Positions 37,523-47,206 are shown, counted from the first letter of the stretch. The stretch is DNA of 64,000 nt from Denitromonas ohlonensis (GCF_007625205.1 NZ_VMNI01000022.1:1-64000), one strand, 5' to 3'. The notes: a model not told the origin generated them from the sequence alone. Translations and numbers: made by a program.

Positions 37523-40423
37523 TTAGGCCTTCATCACCTGGCACACCGTGCTCTTGGTCTCTTGCATCATCGTCACCACGTCGTAGCCGTAGGTGGTGGC
37601 GGTGTTGACCGCCTCGCCACGGACGATTGGCGCCGCACCTTCCGGGTAATACTTGAGCATGTCCTCGCCCATCCAGCGACCGGAGAAGTGGAAGGGCAGG
37701 AAGACCGTGTCCGGCCCCACCCGCGGCGTGACCAGTGCGCGCACCTTGAGCTGTGCGCCGGTCGGCGATTTGACCCACACCCAGTCCTGATCGACGATGC
37801 CGCGATCAGCCGCGGCGCGCGGGTTGAGCTCGACAAACATGTCTTGCTGCAACTCGGCCAGCCAGGGGTTGGAACGGGTCTCCTCGCCGCCGCCCTCGTA
37901 CTCGACCAGGCGGCCGGAGGTCATGATCAGCGGGAAGTCCTTGCCCACGTCGTGGTACTTGTCCTGCACTGACTTGAACAGCGTCGGCAGGCGCCAGTGG
38001 GTTTTCTTGTCCTCGTGGGTCGGGTATTTGTCGACCAGATCCGGCCGCGTCGAATACAGCGGCTCGCGGTGCTTGGGCACCGCGTCGGGGAAGTTCCACA
38101 CCACCGCACGCGCCTTGGCGTTGCCGTAAGGCATGCAGCCGTGGTTTTTCATGATCACGCGGATCATGCCGCCGGACAGATCGGTCTTCCAGTTCTTGCC
38201 CTCGGCGGCGGTCTTCTCGGCGTCGGTGAGTTCTTCCCACCAGCCGAGCTTCTTCATCAGCACATGATCGAACTCGGGGTAGCCCATCTTCAGATCGGCA
38301 TCGAGCGAGGAGGAGCCGTCACCGGCAAGCAGGGACACGCCATCCTTTTCCACGCCGAAACGCGCGCGGAAGTTGCCACCGCCGTTCATCACATGGCGGG
38401 TGGTGTCATACAGGTTGGGCGAGCCCGGGTGCTTGAGCTCGGGGTTGCCCCAGCACGGCCACGGCAGGCCGAAGTAATCACCATCGCAGGGGCCGCCTTC
38501 GGCCTTGAGCGTGCGCGGGTTGAAGGTGCTCATGTTTGCCATGTGCAGCTTGAGCCGCTCGGGCGACTGGCCGCTGTAGCCGATGGTCCAGGTGCCGAGG
38601 TTGATCTCGCGCAGGGTGTCTTCGACATCCGGCTCGTCCCAGCCCTTGGCATCCTTGGCGATCTTGATGTTCTTGCAGAACTCGTTCGCAAAACCGAACT
38701 TCTTGGCGAAGGCGTACATGATGGTGTGGTCGGGCTTGGACTCGAACAGCGGCTCGATGACCTTCTCGCGCCACTGCAGCGAGCGGTTGGAGGCGGTCAC
38801 CGAACCGACCGTCTCAAACTGCGTGGCCGCCGGCAGCAGATACACGCCGTCGGTGCGCACCGACGCGGCCATCGCCGCCGTCGCCGACGGGTAGGGATCG
38901 ACCACCAGCAGCAGCTCAAGCGCCTTCATGGCTTCGAGCATGTCCTTGCCGCGGCTTTGCGAGTTGGGCGCCATGCCCCAGAACACCTGAGCCTTGATGT
39001 TGGTGGCCTGATCGATCAGCTCGGGGTTTTCGGTCACGCCGTCGATCCAGCGCGACACGGTGATGCCCGGTTTTTCCATCATCGCCTGGCTGACAAAGCG
39101 GCCCTTGAGCCACTCGTAATCGACACCCCACACTGCGGCCCAGTGCTTCCAGGAGCCGGTAGCGATGCCGTAGTAGCCGGGCAGCGAATCGGGGTTGGGG
39201 CCGACGTCGGTGGCGCCTTGCACGTTGTCATGGCCGCGGAAGATGTTGGTGCCGCCACCGGCGACGCCGACGTTGCCCAGAATCAGTTGCAGCACACACA
39301 TCATGCGGGTGATCGCGTTGCCGACCGTGTGCTGGGTCTGGCCCATGCACCAGACCACCGTCGAGGGGCGGTTCATGGCCATGGTCTCGGCGATCTGACG
39401 CACCTCGGCGTCAGGCACGCCCGTCGCCTCAAACACCTTGTCGGCGCTCCATTCCATGGCCTCGGCGCGAATCTGCTCCATGCCGTACACCCGGTCTTCG
39501 ATGTACTTGGCGTCTTCCCAGCCGTTCTCGAAGATGTGGCGCATGATGCCGTAGATCAGCGGAATATCCGAGCCCGAGCGCAGCCGCACATACTGATCCG
39601 ACTTGGCGGCCGTACGCGTGTAACGCGGGTCGGCCACGATCACCTTGGCGCCGCCTTCCTTGGCATGCAGGATGTGCAGCATCGACACCGGGTGCGCTTC
39701 GGCGGCGTTGGAGCCGATGAAGAAGATCGCCTTCGAGTGCTGCATGTCGTTATAGGAGTTGGTCATCGCACCATAGCCCCAGGTGTTCGCCACCCCCGCC
39801 ACCGTGGTGGAGTGGCAGACCCGCGCCTGGTGATCCATGTTGTTGGTGCCGAACATGCTGACAAACTTGCGGAACAGATAACTCTGCTCGTTGGAGTGCT
39901 TTGACGAGCCGATCCAGTGCGTCGCATCGGCGCCGTGCTTCTCGCGGATCGCCATCAGCGTGTCGCCGACCTCGGTGATCGCGTCTTCCCAGCTCATGCG
40001 CACCCACTTGCCGCCCGACAGCTTCATCGGCGTACGCAGGCGATGCTCACCGTGACCATGCTCGCGCACCGAGGCGCCCTTGGCGCAGTGCGCGCCGAGG
40101 TTGATCGGGCTGTCGAAGACCGGCTCCTGGCCGACCCACACGCCGTTCTTCACTTCGGCGTCGATGGCACAGCCGACCGAACAGTGGGTACAGATGGTGC
40201 GTTTGATTTCGATCTCGCCCGCGCCGGCGGCCTTGGCCGCCTCGGCCGGCTTGACCATGGCAAAGGGCAGGCTGGCGCCGATGGCGCCCGCGCCGGCGGT
40301 CAGGCCGGAGCGCTTGAGAAAGCTGCGTCGATCGAGTCGCTTCGGCGTGGCACGACCACTGAGCGCTTCATTCAGTCCGCTGCCTGCGGGCGTCGCGGCC
40401 CGGTTGGATTTTTTTACCAGCAT
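37523..40423 (-). CDS. fdhA: Formate dehydrogenase catalytic (alpha) subunit, Tat-exported, Cys-type
   Basis: 966 residues. It oxidises formate to CO2 on a bis-MGD molybdenum (or tungsten) centre, on the periplasmic side. A Tat signal is visible: DRRSFLKRSG at 31-40 followed by a hydrophobic stretch to about 63. The first [4Fe-4S] cluster uses C78, C81, C85 and C113. The active-site residue is an ordinary cysteine, C203 in 'ARVCHSTT' with the conserved following His, so selenocysteine is not needed. Later segments 'WCMGQTQHTVGNA' and the C-terminal 'LPFHFSGRWMGEDMLKYYPEG' match membrane-bound FDH-type enzymes. The gene belongs to a seven-gene operon that also holds a Tat peptide, chaperone and polyferredoxin. 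Confidence 0.95.
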   Translation of the reverse strand: MLVKKSNRAATPAGSGLNEALSGRATPKRLDRRSFLKRSGLTAGAGAIGASLPFAMVKPAEAAKAAGAGEIEIKRTICTHCSVGCAIDAEVKNGVWVGQEPVFDSPINLGAHCAKGASVREHGHGEHRLRTPMKLSGGKWVRMSWEDAITEVGDTLMAIREKHGADATHWIGSSKHSNEQSYLFRKFVSMFGTNNMDHQARVCHSTTVAGVANTWGYGAMTNSYNDMQHSKAIFFIGSNAAEAHPVSMLHILHAKEGGAKVIVADPRYTRTAAKSDQYVRLRSGSDIPLIYGIMRHIFENGWEDAKYIEDRVYGMEQIRAEAMEWSADKVFEATGVPDAEVRQIAETMAMNRPSTVVWCMGQTQHTVGNAITRMMCVLQLILGNVGVAGGGTNIFRGHDNVQGATDVGPNPDSLPGYYGIATGSWKHWAAVWGVDYEWLKGRFVSQAMMEKPGITVSRWIDGVTENPELIDQATNIKAQVFWGMAPNSQSRGKDMLEAMKALELLLVVDPYPSATAAMAASVRTDGVYLLPAATQFETVGSVTASNRSLQWREKVIEPLFESKPDHTIMYAFAKKFGFANEFCKNIKIAKDAKGWDEPDVEDTLREINLGTWTIGYSGQSPERLKLHMANMSTFNPRTLKAEGGPCDGDYFGLPWPCWGNPELKHPGSPNLYDTTRHVMNGGGNFRARFGVEKDGVSLLAGDGSSSLDADLKMGYPEFDHVLMKKLGWWEELTDAEKTAAEGKNWKTDLSGGMIRVIMKNHGCMPYGNAKARAVVWNFPDAVPKHREPLYSTRPDLVDKYPTHEDKKTHWRLPTLFKSVQDKYHDVGKDFPLIMTSGRLVEYEGGGEETRSNPWLAELQQDMFVELNPRAAADRGIVDQDWVWVKSPTGAQLKVRALVTPRVGPDTVFLPFHFSGRWMGEDMLKYYPEGAAPIVRGEAVNTATTYGYDVVTMMQETKSTVCQVMKA

Positions 40424-40434
40424 GGTCGTCTCCC

Positions 40435-40671
40435 TTACAGACGGGTGGAGCGGTAGTAACGGGTCACGTGCGCCGTTTCGCGGTAGCCCGAGGCGCTGCC
40501 ATCGGGTTCGCTGAGCGCGTCAGCCACGGCGGGCGTGCTCGTGCCCATGCCGGTGACTGCCGCCACGCCGGCGGCGCCGGTGCCGGCCGCGGCAAACAGA
40601 AAACTGCGGCGGCCAAAGCTCGATGGCGCGCTCTCCGGTTCGCGGGTGGGCGTTTCGCGTGTCTCACTCAT
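40435..40671 (-). CDS. Small twin-arginine protein of formate dehydrogenase region
   Basis: 78 residues; ATG at 40671. A Tat signal 'FGRRSFLFAAAGTGAAGVAAVTG' starts near residue 19, and the mature part is only about 35 residues, ending in 'HVTRYYRSTRL'. This matches the family known as the 'formate dehydrogenase region TAT target', always found just upstream of the catalytic subunit gene. Its job is unknown. One guess is an assembly partner that travels with the enzyme. It sits 11 bases before fdhA. Confidence 0.88.
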   Translation of the reverse strand: MSETRETPTREPESAPSSFGRRSFLFAAAGTGAAGVAAVTGMGTSTPAVADALSEPDGSASGYRETAHVTRYYRSTRL

Positions 40672-40717
40672 TTTTATTTCTCCCCGATTGGCGCTGTGTG
40701 CGCGCATGGCTCTTGGT

Positions 40718-41350
40718 TCAGGTCTCGAAACTCAGCGCCCGCGCCTCGACGGCGAAGAACGCTGCGGCAAATGCGCCGACCGCGCGGTAAAACTGCGCAT
40801 CGGCCGCCACCATCAGGTCGGCACAGCAACGGCCGATCCAGCGCTGAAGATGGCGTTGAAAAAACGGGTACTGCACCTCAATGCCGTGCTGGCCGTCGCT
40901 GATCAGCGCGCGCATGGCGTCGCACAGCGCGGCCAGATGGTCTTCCGGCTCGCCGCATCCGGTCTCGCGCGCCAGGCCAAGCGCGGCCAGATCGTCGCGC
41001 ACGCGGGCCAGCGGCTTTTCCATCAGGAAACCGGTTTCGTAAAAGGACGCATACGGCAGCACCGGCGGACGGCCGGTACCACAGAACAAGGCATTCCATT
41101 CGGCGCGCACACGCTCGCCGTCGCATTGGCCGGCGAGATCGCACAATTGCTCCCAGGCCGTGGCCAGTGTTTTGCCTTCGGGCACATCGGCGTCAGCCTG
41201 CAGGCGGTCGGCCCCGGCCAGCGCCGCCAGCAAGGCATCGCTGGGCGGCGCGGCCATCAGATTGGCCAGCACACCGTAGAAGCCGGCGCGGTCGGCGTCT
41301 TCAGGCAACAACTCAAACACGTCGGCGAGAGGGGCGGTGGCAGCGCTCAT
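40718..41350 (-). CDS. TorD-family chaperone for formate dehydrogenase
   Basis: 210 residues from the ATG that overlaps the polyferredoxin stop (ATGA). It is all helical, with the TorD/DmsD family pattern: 'AGFYGVLANLMAAPPSDALLAAL' near the start, 'RAEWNALFCGTGRPPVLPYASFYETGFLMEKPLA', where Y-A-S-x-Y is the conserved core, then 'EPEDHLAALCDAM' (E-P-x-D-H motif) in the second half. Such proteins bind the Tat signal of a molybdoenzyme and hold it back until the cofactor is inserted. Its place two genes before fdhA makes FdhA the obvious client. Confidence 0.9.
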   Translation of the reverse strand: MSAATAPLADVFELLPEDADRAGFYGVLANLMAAPPSDALLAALAGADRLQADADVPEGKTLATAWEQLCDLAGQCDGERVRAEWNALFCGTGRPPVLPYASFYETGFLMEKPLARVRDDLAALGLARETGCGEPEDHLAALCDAMRALISDGQHGIEVQYPFFQRHLQRWIGRCCADLMVAADAQFYRAVGAFAAAFFAVEARALSFET

Positions 41351-43437
41351 GACAGATCCTGGATGGTGGTTTCGCGCTGACCGTCGGCCGGCGACATCAT
41401 GTCGATGACCCGGCAGTCGCCGCACATCTGCAAACGGCGACGCTGCTCGGGCGCGGCGAAATGCGGGTTGCCGATGAGGCGGTCCATCAGCGTGCGCACC
41501 GTGGCGCTGGAGCCAAAGGCCTTGCCGCAGCGCAGGCAGGTGCAGGGCGTGTCTTCGTGCAGCACGGCGGGTTGCTTGGCGGCCGCGGCGAGATTGAGGC
41601 GCGGCACCAGTGTGATCGCGTCTTCCGGGCAGGTGGCCACGCACAGGCCGCACTGCACACAGCTCGCTTCGCGGATGCGCAGGCGCGGCGCCTCGGTGTC
41701 GTCCATCAGGGCCTGCGCCGGACAGGCGCTGGCACAGGACAGGCACAGCGTGCATTTGTCGCCGGCGACCGCAACGGTGCCGTAGGCGCTGCCAGCCGGC
41801 ACCGGCAAGGGCTCGGCCAGCGCCTCGGGCGCGGCCAGCGTGGCCAGATGGGCAAAACACAAATCGAGCGTGGCGCGCTTGTCGAGCTGTGGATGGAAAC
41901 GCGCCGGGGCACCAATGGCCGGCGCGGTGGCGCTCAGGTGGGCCATCAGGTCGTCGGCATCGGCGGTGACCGACGCAAAACGTTGGCCGGTTGTCGTCAG
42001 GCCCAGGCCGGCGACCACGGCATCGGCAAAACGCACCGCCCGCCCAGCCGAGGCCTGATAGGTGGCTGGCGCGTCGGCGCTTTGCCAGATCACCACCCGA
42101 CCGGCACCCGCGCACAGCGCGTAGAGCAGCAGGTCGGGGCCAACGCTGGCCGCGTCATGCACCGCCAGCGGTAACACCGACGCAGCGAGCGACTCGGTTT
42201 CGGTCCAGATCTTGAGCGCGCTGGCCTGATCGCGACCATGCAGGAGCAGGGTCGGCGCAGCGCCACCGGCCTGCGACCAGGCCGTCAGTGCGGTGCGAAT
42301 CTGCAGGCCGATCTCGACCACCGAGGGGTAGTTGTAGCGCATCGCGCCGCTCGGGCAGACGCTGGCGCAGGCGCCACAGCCCATGCACAGGTGCGGCTCG
42401 ACGAACACGCCATTGCCGTCGGCGCGGATGGCTGAGGTGGAACAGGTGTCGATGCAGCGCGAACAGGCGTCGATGCGGTTGCGCGAGTGGGCGCACTTGG
42501 CGCGGTCGTAATCGAAGAAACGCGGCTTGTCGAACTCGCCAACGAGCTCGGTCAACGCGAGCGCGGCCTCGGCCTGGGCCAGCGCATCGCTGCCGGGCGC
42601 GAAATAGCCCTGCGGCAGATGCGGCATGGCCAGACGCGGGAGGTCGGAGAGGTCGAGCACCAAATCGAAGCGCGCGCTGCGGGGGGTGAAGCTGAAATCG
42701 ATGGCGCCAACCTCGCACACCTCGATGCAGCGGCGCTTGTCGTTGCAGCGCGCGGCGTCGACATAAGCGGCCACGCCATCGCGCACGATGGCGTCGGAGC
42801 TACAGGCGGTGAGACAGGCGCCGCAGCCGGTACAGGCCGAGGCATCGACGGCATTGCCGGGCGTCCAGGCAATATCAAACGCGCCCAGCCAGCCCTCGAC
42901 GCTGATCTGCCGCGCGCGATGCACCGGCACCCGGCGCGGGCTGGCGGCGGGCAGGGGCTGCTCGTCGTCGGCAAACACGGTGACTTGCAGCTGCCCGTCG
43001 GCCTTGCCGTGCAGGCGTTGCGCCCAAGCCATGGCCAGCGGTCCATTGCCAACAATGGCGAGGCGGCCGGCGCTGGTGTAGCTGACGGAATCAACCGGCG
43101 GCGGCTCGGGCAGGCGGGCCATGGCGATCAGCGCGGCCAGACGCGGTGCGTCGGCCATGCCGCCACTGGCGTATTCACGGGCGGGGAAGAAGCGCAGGGC
43201 GCGGTCGGTGGGCGCGGCGGCTTCGATCATCGGTGCCTCGCGGGTACAGCCGATCTGGCGCACCGCCTCGGGCAGGCTGGCCGACCCGCCATTTCGGCAC
43301 AGGCCGTCGGTGATCGCGATCCGCGCATCCGCCGCGACGCCGTCGATGGCTGCGTCGGCTACCCGGCCCTGGCAGCGGCACAACACGGTATCGCAGTCGG
43401 TCGCCGCAGGCGCGCCCTTGCTTGTCTTGAAACTCAC
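41347..43437 (-). CDS. Polyferredoxin (4Fe-4S protein) of the formate dehydrogenase operon
   Basis: 696 residues, GTG start. Many cysteine motifs are spread along it: CRC near residue 20; CTGCGACLTAC and CNDKRRCIEVC in the region 200-250; CSRCIDTC and CMGCGACASVCP around 330-365; CTLCLSCASACP and CVQCGLCVATCP around 565-610; and a C-terminal CTCLRCG and CGDC. That suggests several [4Fe-4S] clusters. A segment near 125-160 ('RLAIVGNGPLAMAWAQRL') resembles a dinucleotide-binding strand. It is soluble with no signal. First gene of the FDH operon behind a sigma-54 promoter. It could feed or drain electrons for FDH maturation; the precise role is not known. Confidence 0.85.
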   Translation of the reverse strand: MSFKTSKGAPAATDCDTVLCRCQGRVADAAIDGVAADARIAITDGLCRNGGSASLPEAVRQIGCTREAPMIEAAAPTDRALRFFPAREYASGGMADAPRLAALIAMARLPEPPPVDSVSYTSAGRLAIVGNGPLAMAWAQRLHGKADGQLQVTVFADDEQPLPAASPRRVPVHRARQISVEGWLGAFDIAWTPGNAVDASACTGCGACLTACSSDAIVRDGVAAYVDAARCNDKRRCIEVCEVGAIDFSFTPRSARFDLVLDLSDLPRLAMPHLPQGYFAPGSDALAQAEAALALTELVGEFDKPRFFDYDRAKCAHSRNRIDACSRCIDTCSTSAIRADGNGVFVEPHLCMGCGACASVCPSGAMRYNYPSVVEIGLQIRTALTAWSQAGGAAPTLLLHGRDQASALKIWTETESLAASVLPLAVHDAASVGPDLLLYALCAGAGRVVIWQSADAPATYQASAGRAVRFADAVVAGLGLTTTGQRFASVTADADDLMAHLSATAPAIGAPARFHPQLDKRATLDLCFAHLATLAAPEALAEPLPVPAGSAYGTVAVAGDKCTLCLSCASACPAQALMDDTEAPRLRIREASCVQCGLCVATCPEDAITLVPRLNLAAAAKQPAVLHEDTPCTCLRCGKAFGSSATVRTLMDRLIGNPHFAAPEQRRRLQMCGDCRVIDMMSPADGQRETTIQDLS

Positions 43438-43526
43438 CTTGTCCCCTTTTGGCGTTATGCAGTCCGGCGGATAACGCTTGTCGCGCGTCAGGCCGGCTGT
43501 GATGCCGTCATTTGAGAAGATTTAAG

Positions 43527-43541
43527 GCAGTTTTCGTGCCA
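43527..43541 (-). promoter_or_regulatory. Sigma-54 promoter of the formate dehydrogenase operon
   Basis: On the minus strand TGGCACGAAAACTGC matches the -24/-12 consensus TGGCACG-N4-TTGC at all but one fixed position, with the exact GG-to-GC spacing. It lies about 90 bases upstream of the polyferredoxin GTG. The neighbouring response regulator is of the sigma-54-activating type. Confidence 0.85.
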
Positions 43542-43595
43542 AACAGGAAAACCCTTTCCAGCGAAGGGTTTAGCGATTTAGCGCGGCGCAGCAAA

Positions 43596-43612
43596 TGAGA
43601 CATTTTGTCTCA
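43596..43612. promoter_or_regulatory. Upstream activator site 1 (perfect palindrome)
   Basis: TGAGACATTTTGTCTCA is a perfect 17-base palindrome centred about 70 bases upstream of the -24 element, the normal position for an NtrC-type enhancer site. Confidence 0.75.
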
Positions 43613-43626
43613 TGCCGGCGGCCACC

Positions 43627-43643
43627 ACGGACAAAATGTCTCA
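43627..43643. promoter_or_regulatory. Upstream activator site 2 (imperfect copy)
   Basis: ACGGACAAAATGTCTCA shares the right half TGTCTCA and most of the left half with site 1. The centres are 31 bases apart, about three helical turns. Its end overlaps the stop codon of the kinase gene. Confidence 0.65.
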
Positions 43644-45731
43644 CTCGGTCGGACCAAACCAACGGGCCCGGAAGCCCGGCGCGTTGGGGCTCTCGTCGTA
43701 TTCGGGCGTGCTGCGCAGCCAGATGCAGAAGGTCGTGCCATGGCCGGGACGACTATCGACGGTGATGCGTCCGCCGTAGCGCTGAACCAGGGTCTGGCTG
43801 ATCGACAGGCCCAGACCGGTGCCGTGCCCCTTCTTGGTGGTGAAGAAGGGGTCAAAGATGTGCTGCAGGTCGGCTTCGCGGATGCCGGCGCCGGTGTCGG
43901 CCACGCGCAGGCAAACGCCGACGCACTCGCCGCCCTCGACCCAGTCCTCGCTGCTCAGCGTCAGCTGGCCGCCCTCGCCCATGGCCTGCACGGCGTTGAC
44001 GATCAGGTTGATCAGCACCTGCTGCAGCTCGCTGCGGTTGATCTCGACATCCAGCGTGGCCGCATCGTGCCGCTGCACCTCGATGCCGCGCTTGTCGAAG
44101 GTGTGGCGCGCCAGCACCAGGGAGTCGGCGATCAGCGTGGCCACGTTCACCCGCTCGGTGTAGCCCGCAAACTCGCCCGGCCGCGCGAACTGCAGCAACT
44201 TGGTGACGATCTGGCGGATGCGGTCGGTCTGCTGGTGAATGAGGCGAATCTCTTCACGCACCGGCACGGCCGACTCACCGAGGATGTCGGTGAGCACATC
44301 GAGGTTGCCCTGGATGACGGCCACCGGATTATTGATTTCGTGCGCCACGCCGGCGGTCAGCTCGCCCACGGCGGCCAGCTTCTCGCTCATCACCAGATGC
44401 TCTTGCGCCTTGCGCAAAATGGCATTGGCCTCGGCCAGTTCGGCGGTGCGCGCCGCCACCTTGCGATCGAGTTCGTCAGCCCAGCGCTGCAGCTCTTCGC
44501 GCTTGCTGGCCAACGTATCGAGCAGGTGGTTGAACTCCAGCGCCAGTCGACCGAGCTCATCCCGGCTGGCGAGCGGCCCGACGCGCGCCGCGGCATCGCC
44601 CTGCTCGACGCGCTGGATCACCGCGTTGATCCGCTCGATGGGACGAAAAATACTGCGTGCCCAGCGCAGCGACAACAGGCTGCCAAGGACCGAGATCGCC
44701 ACGAAAATAGCGAACAGCACGCCCATCACCGCCTCTTTGGCTTCGCGGAAGGGCGTCTCGAGAAAACCGACATAGAGCATGCCGACCCGGTTACGGTTGC
44801 CGTCCAGAAAGGGCTCGTAACCGGAAACATAGAAGTCATTGACCACGAAGGCGGTGTCCAGCCACACCTGGCCGGTGTCGAGCACCTGGGTGCGCACCGC
44901 GTCAGACACCCGCGTGCCGAGCGCGCGCACGCCTTCGAACAAGTGCACATTGGTCGTCACGCGGGTGTCGTTGAGAAACAGCGTGGCCGTGCCCTGGCTG
45001 CCCAGTGGCAGTGAGCCCTCACGATAGACGATGGCGTTGATGCGGTCGACCATGCCGAGGTTGCGATTGAGCAAGATGCCGCCTTCGAGCACACCGATGA
45101 AGCTGCCCGTGCGGTCATAGATCGGCGCGGCCGCGTGGATCATCAGCCCGCGCTCTTCGCTGGCGCGGTCGTCCGGCCGCGCCGCCGGGGTGGGCACCAG
45201 CGTGATGTGCGCACGCCGCCGCAGCGCCGGGTCAATCGCCTCGAGCTCTTCCGGGTTGAACACCTCGATGCTGGTGTGTGCCGCCCCCGACACCGCCGCC
45301 GCGACCGCCGACCAGCGCGTTCGATCGGGCAACGGGCCGAGCGGTGCGCGCGCCGACGCCATCGGCCGCCCCCGCGTGTCCAGCAGATGCAGGAAATCCA
45401 GCCCGTAGCGTACGCCCATGCTGGCGAGCAGTTCCGTCATGGCCTGCGGCGTGCCGTCGGGAAAATCGGCGGCAAGGCGGCTCGAACCGGCCAAGGCCTG
45501 CAGATCACGGCCGACGCCTTGCTGCACCCGATCGAAATACTCGTGGGCGATCACCAGATCGGCCTGAACCTTGGCCTTGAGCAGGCGCTCGTAAGTGTCG
45601 TTGCCCCAGGTCCACACCAGCGCCAGCAGCACCGGCACGCCAATCAGCAAGGGCGCCAGCACCAGCGCCAGCAATTTGGCTCTGACCGATGCTGAAAAGC
45701 GCGCACGCAGTGCGCTGAGCGGATTCGTCAC
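43641..45731 (-). CDS. Membrane sensor histidine kinase, partner of the sigma-54 regulator
   Basis: 696 residues if begun at the GTG that overlaps the regulator stop (GTGA); earlier in-frame starts (ATG 45749, GTG 45758) are possible. Layout: membrane helix at about 18-42; a large periplasmic sensor region (about 43-330) of Cache type; second helix near 335-355; HAMP ('RWARSIFRPIERINAVIQRVEQGD'); a coiled-coil linker; HisKA with phosphoacceptor His464 in 'AGVAHEINNPVAV'; and a HATPase domain with N box 'LINLIVNAVQAM', G1 'VADTGAGI', F box 'FDPFFTTK' and G2 'GTGLGLS'. The ligand is unknown. Coupled to the response regulator gene and followed by the FDH promoter, so formate or redox state are natural candidates. 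Confidence 0.9.
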   Translation of the reverse strand: MTNPLSALRARFSASVRAKLLALVLAPLLIGVPVLLALVWTWGNDTYERLLKAKVQADLVIAHEYFDRVQQGVGRDLQALAGSSRLAADFPDGTPQAMTELLASMGVRYGLDFLHLLDTRGRPMASARAPLGPLPDRTRWSAVAAAVSGAAHTSIEVFNPEELEAIDPALRRRAHITLVPTPAARPDDRASEERGLMIHAAAPIYDRTGSFIGVLEGGILLNRNLGMVDRINAIVYREGSLPLGSQGTATLFLNDTRVTTNVHLFEGVRALGTRVSDAVRTQVLDTGQVWLDTAFVVNDFYVSGYEPFLDGNRNRVGMLYVGFLETPFREAKEAVMGVLFAIFVAISVLGSLLSLRWARSIFRPIERINAVIQRVEQGDAAARVGPLASRDELGRLALEFNHLLDTLASKREELQRWADELDRKVAARTAELAEANAILRKAQEHLVMSEKLAAVGELTAGVAHEINNPVAVIQGNLDVLTDILGESAVPVREEIRLIHQQTDRIRQIVTKLLQFARPGEFAGYTERVNVATLIADSLVLARHTFDKRGIEVQRHDAATLDVEINRSELQQVLINLIVNAVQAMGEGGQLTLSSEDWVEGGECVGVCLRVADTGAGIREADLQHIFDPFFTTKKGHGTGLGLSISQTLVQRYGGRITVDSRPGHGTTFCIWLRSTPEYDESPNAPGFRARWFGPTE

Positions 45732-47098
45732 GCGGCGTCGGTCGCCCATTCGGCGCACTTGCGCTCCAGCGTCTTGCGCGAGACGCCCAGCAGCTCGGCC
45801 GCGCGGGTCTTGTTGCCGTCACACTGACGCAGCACCGCTTCCATGTGCCGGCGCTCGACCTCGGCCAAGGTCAGCGGCAGCACCTCGCCGCCCAGTGCCG
45901 CCGGCGCCTCGACCGGGAAATGCCCCAGAATCAGCGCCCGCTCGATGAAGTTGCGCAGCTCCCGGGCATTGCCCGGCCACGCGTAGCCGACCAGCCGGGC
46001 CGCCACTTCGGGCGTGATGGGCAGCGGCGGCAGGCCCAGGCGGGCCGCCAGCTGGCCGTTGAAGTGCTCGGCCAGCGGCACGATGTCGTCCGTGCGCTGA
46101 CGCAGCGGCGGGATGGTGACGGTGAGCACTTCGAGACGATAGAACAGGTCCTGCCGAAAGCGCCCGGCGGCGACTTCGATGCGCAGATCGCGGTTGGTAG
46201 CCGCAACCACGCGCACATCCACCGGGATCTCCTTGGTCGAGCCGACCGGCCGCACGCGCTGCTCTTCGAGCGCACGCAACAGCTTCGTCTGCAGGGCCAG
46301 CGGCAGTTCGCCGATCTCGTCAAGAAACAGGGTGCCGCCGTTGGCGTAGGTGAACAGGCCGCTGCGGCTCTCGCTGGCGCCGGTAAACGCCCCTTTCACA
46401 TGCCCGAAAAGCTCGCTCTCGATCAGCTCGGCCGACACCGCGGCGCAGTTGACCGGCACAAAGGGGCGCTCGGCACGGGCGCTCATCTGGTGCAGCGCGC
46501 GGGCGGCGAGCTCCTTGCCAACGCCCGATTCCCCCTGGATCAGCACCGTGGTCGGCGTGGGCGCCACCCGTTTGATCAGGCTCCACACCTGGCGCAAGGC
46601 CTGCGACTGGCTGACCAGGCCTTCGGTGCCGCCCGCCAGGCCGGCCACCTCGCGGCGCAGCACGTAGTTCTCGCGCGTCAACCGGCCGCGCTCGAAACAG
46701 CGGGCCAGCGAATTGATGATCTGATCGACCCGGAAGGGCTTGAGGATGAAGTCCGCCGCGCCGGCACGCAGCGCGTCGATGGCGGTCTCCATGTCGGCAA
46801 AGGCGGTGATCAACACCACGTCGCCCGAAAACGCGCCGGCGCGCAGCTCGCGCAGCCAGGCAATGCCGGCCTTTCCGGGCAAGGCGATGTCGAGCACGAT
46901 GACGTCGAAATGGGCGTCGGCCAGCAGCATGGCCGCCGCCTCGGCGCTCTCGACCACCTCCACAGCGCAGCCGCGCGCGCTGAACGCCCGCTGCAAGAAG
47001 CTGCGCATGCCGGCTTCGTCATCGACCACCAGTACCGCGTAGTCCGACCATTCCGAGCGCGCCTCGGCCGATTTGTCACTGCGCTGCCCTGCGCCCAT
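45728..47098 (-). CDS. NtrC-family sigma-54-dependent response regulator
   Basis: 456 residues from ATG 47098 (preceded by GGGGGGAA; a GTG two codons earlier is also open). Receiver domain about 20-130 with phosphoacceptor Asp70 in 'IVLDIALPG' and the switch Lys in 'ILKPF'. AAA+ activator domain about 155-390: Walker A GESGVGKE at 189-196, the sigma-54 contact loop GAFTGA at 236-241, and '[13 protein letters not shown]'. The C-terminal Fis-type helix-turn-helix ends in '[23 protein letters not shown]'. It probably binds the two palindromes upstream of the FDH operon. It forms an operon with the kinase gene. Confidence 0.93.
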   Translation of the reverse strand: MGAGQRSDKSAEARSEWSDYAVLVVDDEAGMRSFLQRAFSARGCAVEVVESAEAAAMLLADAHFDVIVLDIALPGKAGIAWLRELRAGAFSGDVVLITAFADMETAIDALRAGAADFILKPFRVDQIINSLARCFERGRLTRENYVLRREVAGLAGGTEGLVSQSQALRQVWSLIKRVAPTPTTVLIQGESGVGKELAARALHQMSARAERPFVPVNCAAVSAELIESELFGHVKGAFTGASESRSGLFTYANGGTLFLDEIGELPLALQTKLLRALEEQRVRPVGSTKEIPVDVRVVAATNRDLRIEVAAGRFRQDLFYRLEVLTVTIPPLRQRTDDIVPLAEHFNGQLAARLGLPPLPITPEVAARLVGYAWPGNARELRNFIERALILGHFPVEAPAALGGEVLPLTLAEVERRHMEAVLRQCDGNKTRAAELLGVSRKTLERKCAEWATDAA

Positions 47099-47148
47099 GC
47101 CCACATTCCCCCCGATCGAAGAGCCTGATTAGAGCATGCGGAGCGATC

Positions 47149-47178
47149 AAAAAAAATGCGCGGCCCGAAGGCCGCGCA
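47149..47178 (-). terminator. Rho-independent terminator of htpX
   Basis: TGCGCGGCC-TTCG-GGCCGCGCA on the minus strand is followed by eight T residues. It lies 29 bases past the htpX stop. Confidence 0.9.
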
Positions 47179-47206
47179 CACGGTAATGATTCGATCGAGA
47201 CGAAAA

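Noticed and set aside
37523-40423. Selenocysteine TGA in the formate dehydrogenase alpha subunit
   Set aside because: The active-site codon encodes Cys203 and there is no in-frame TGA in the gene.
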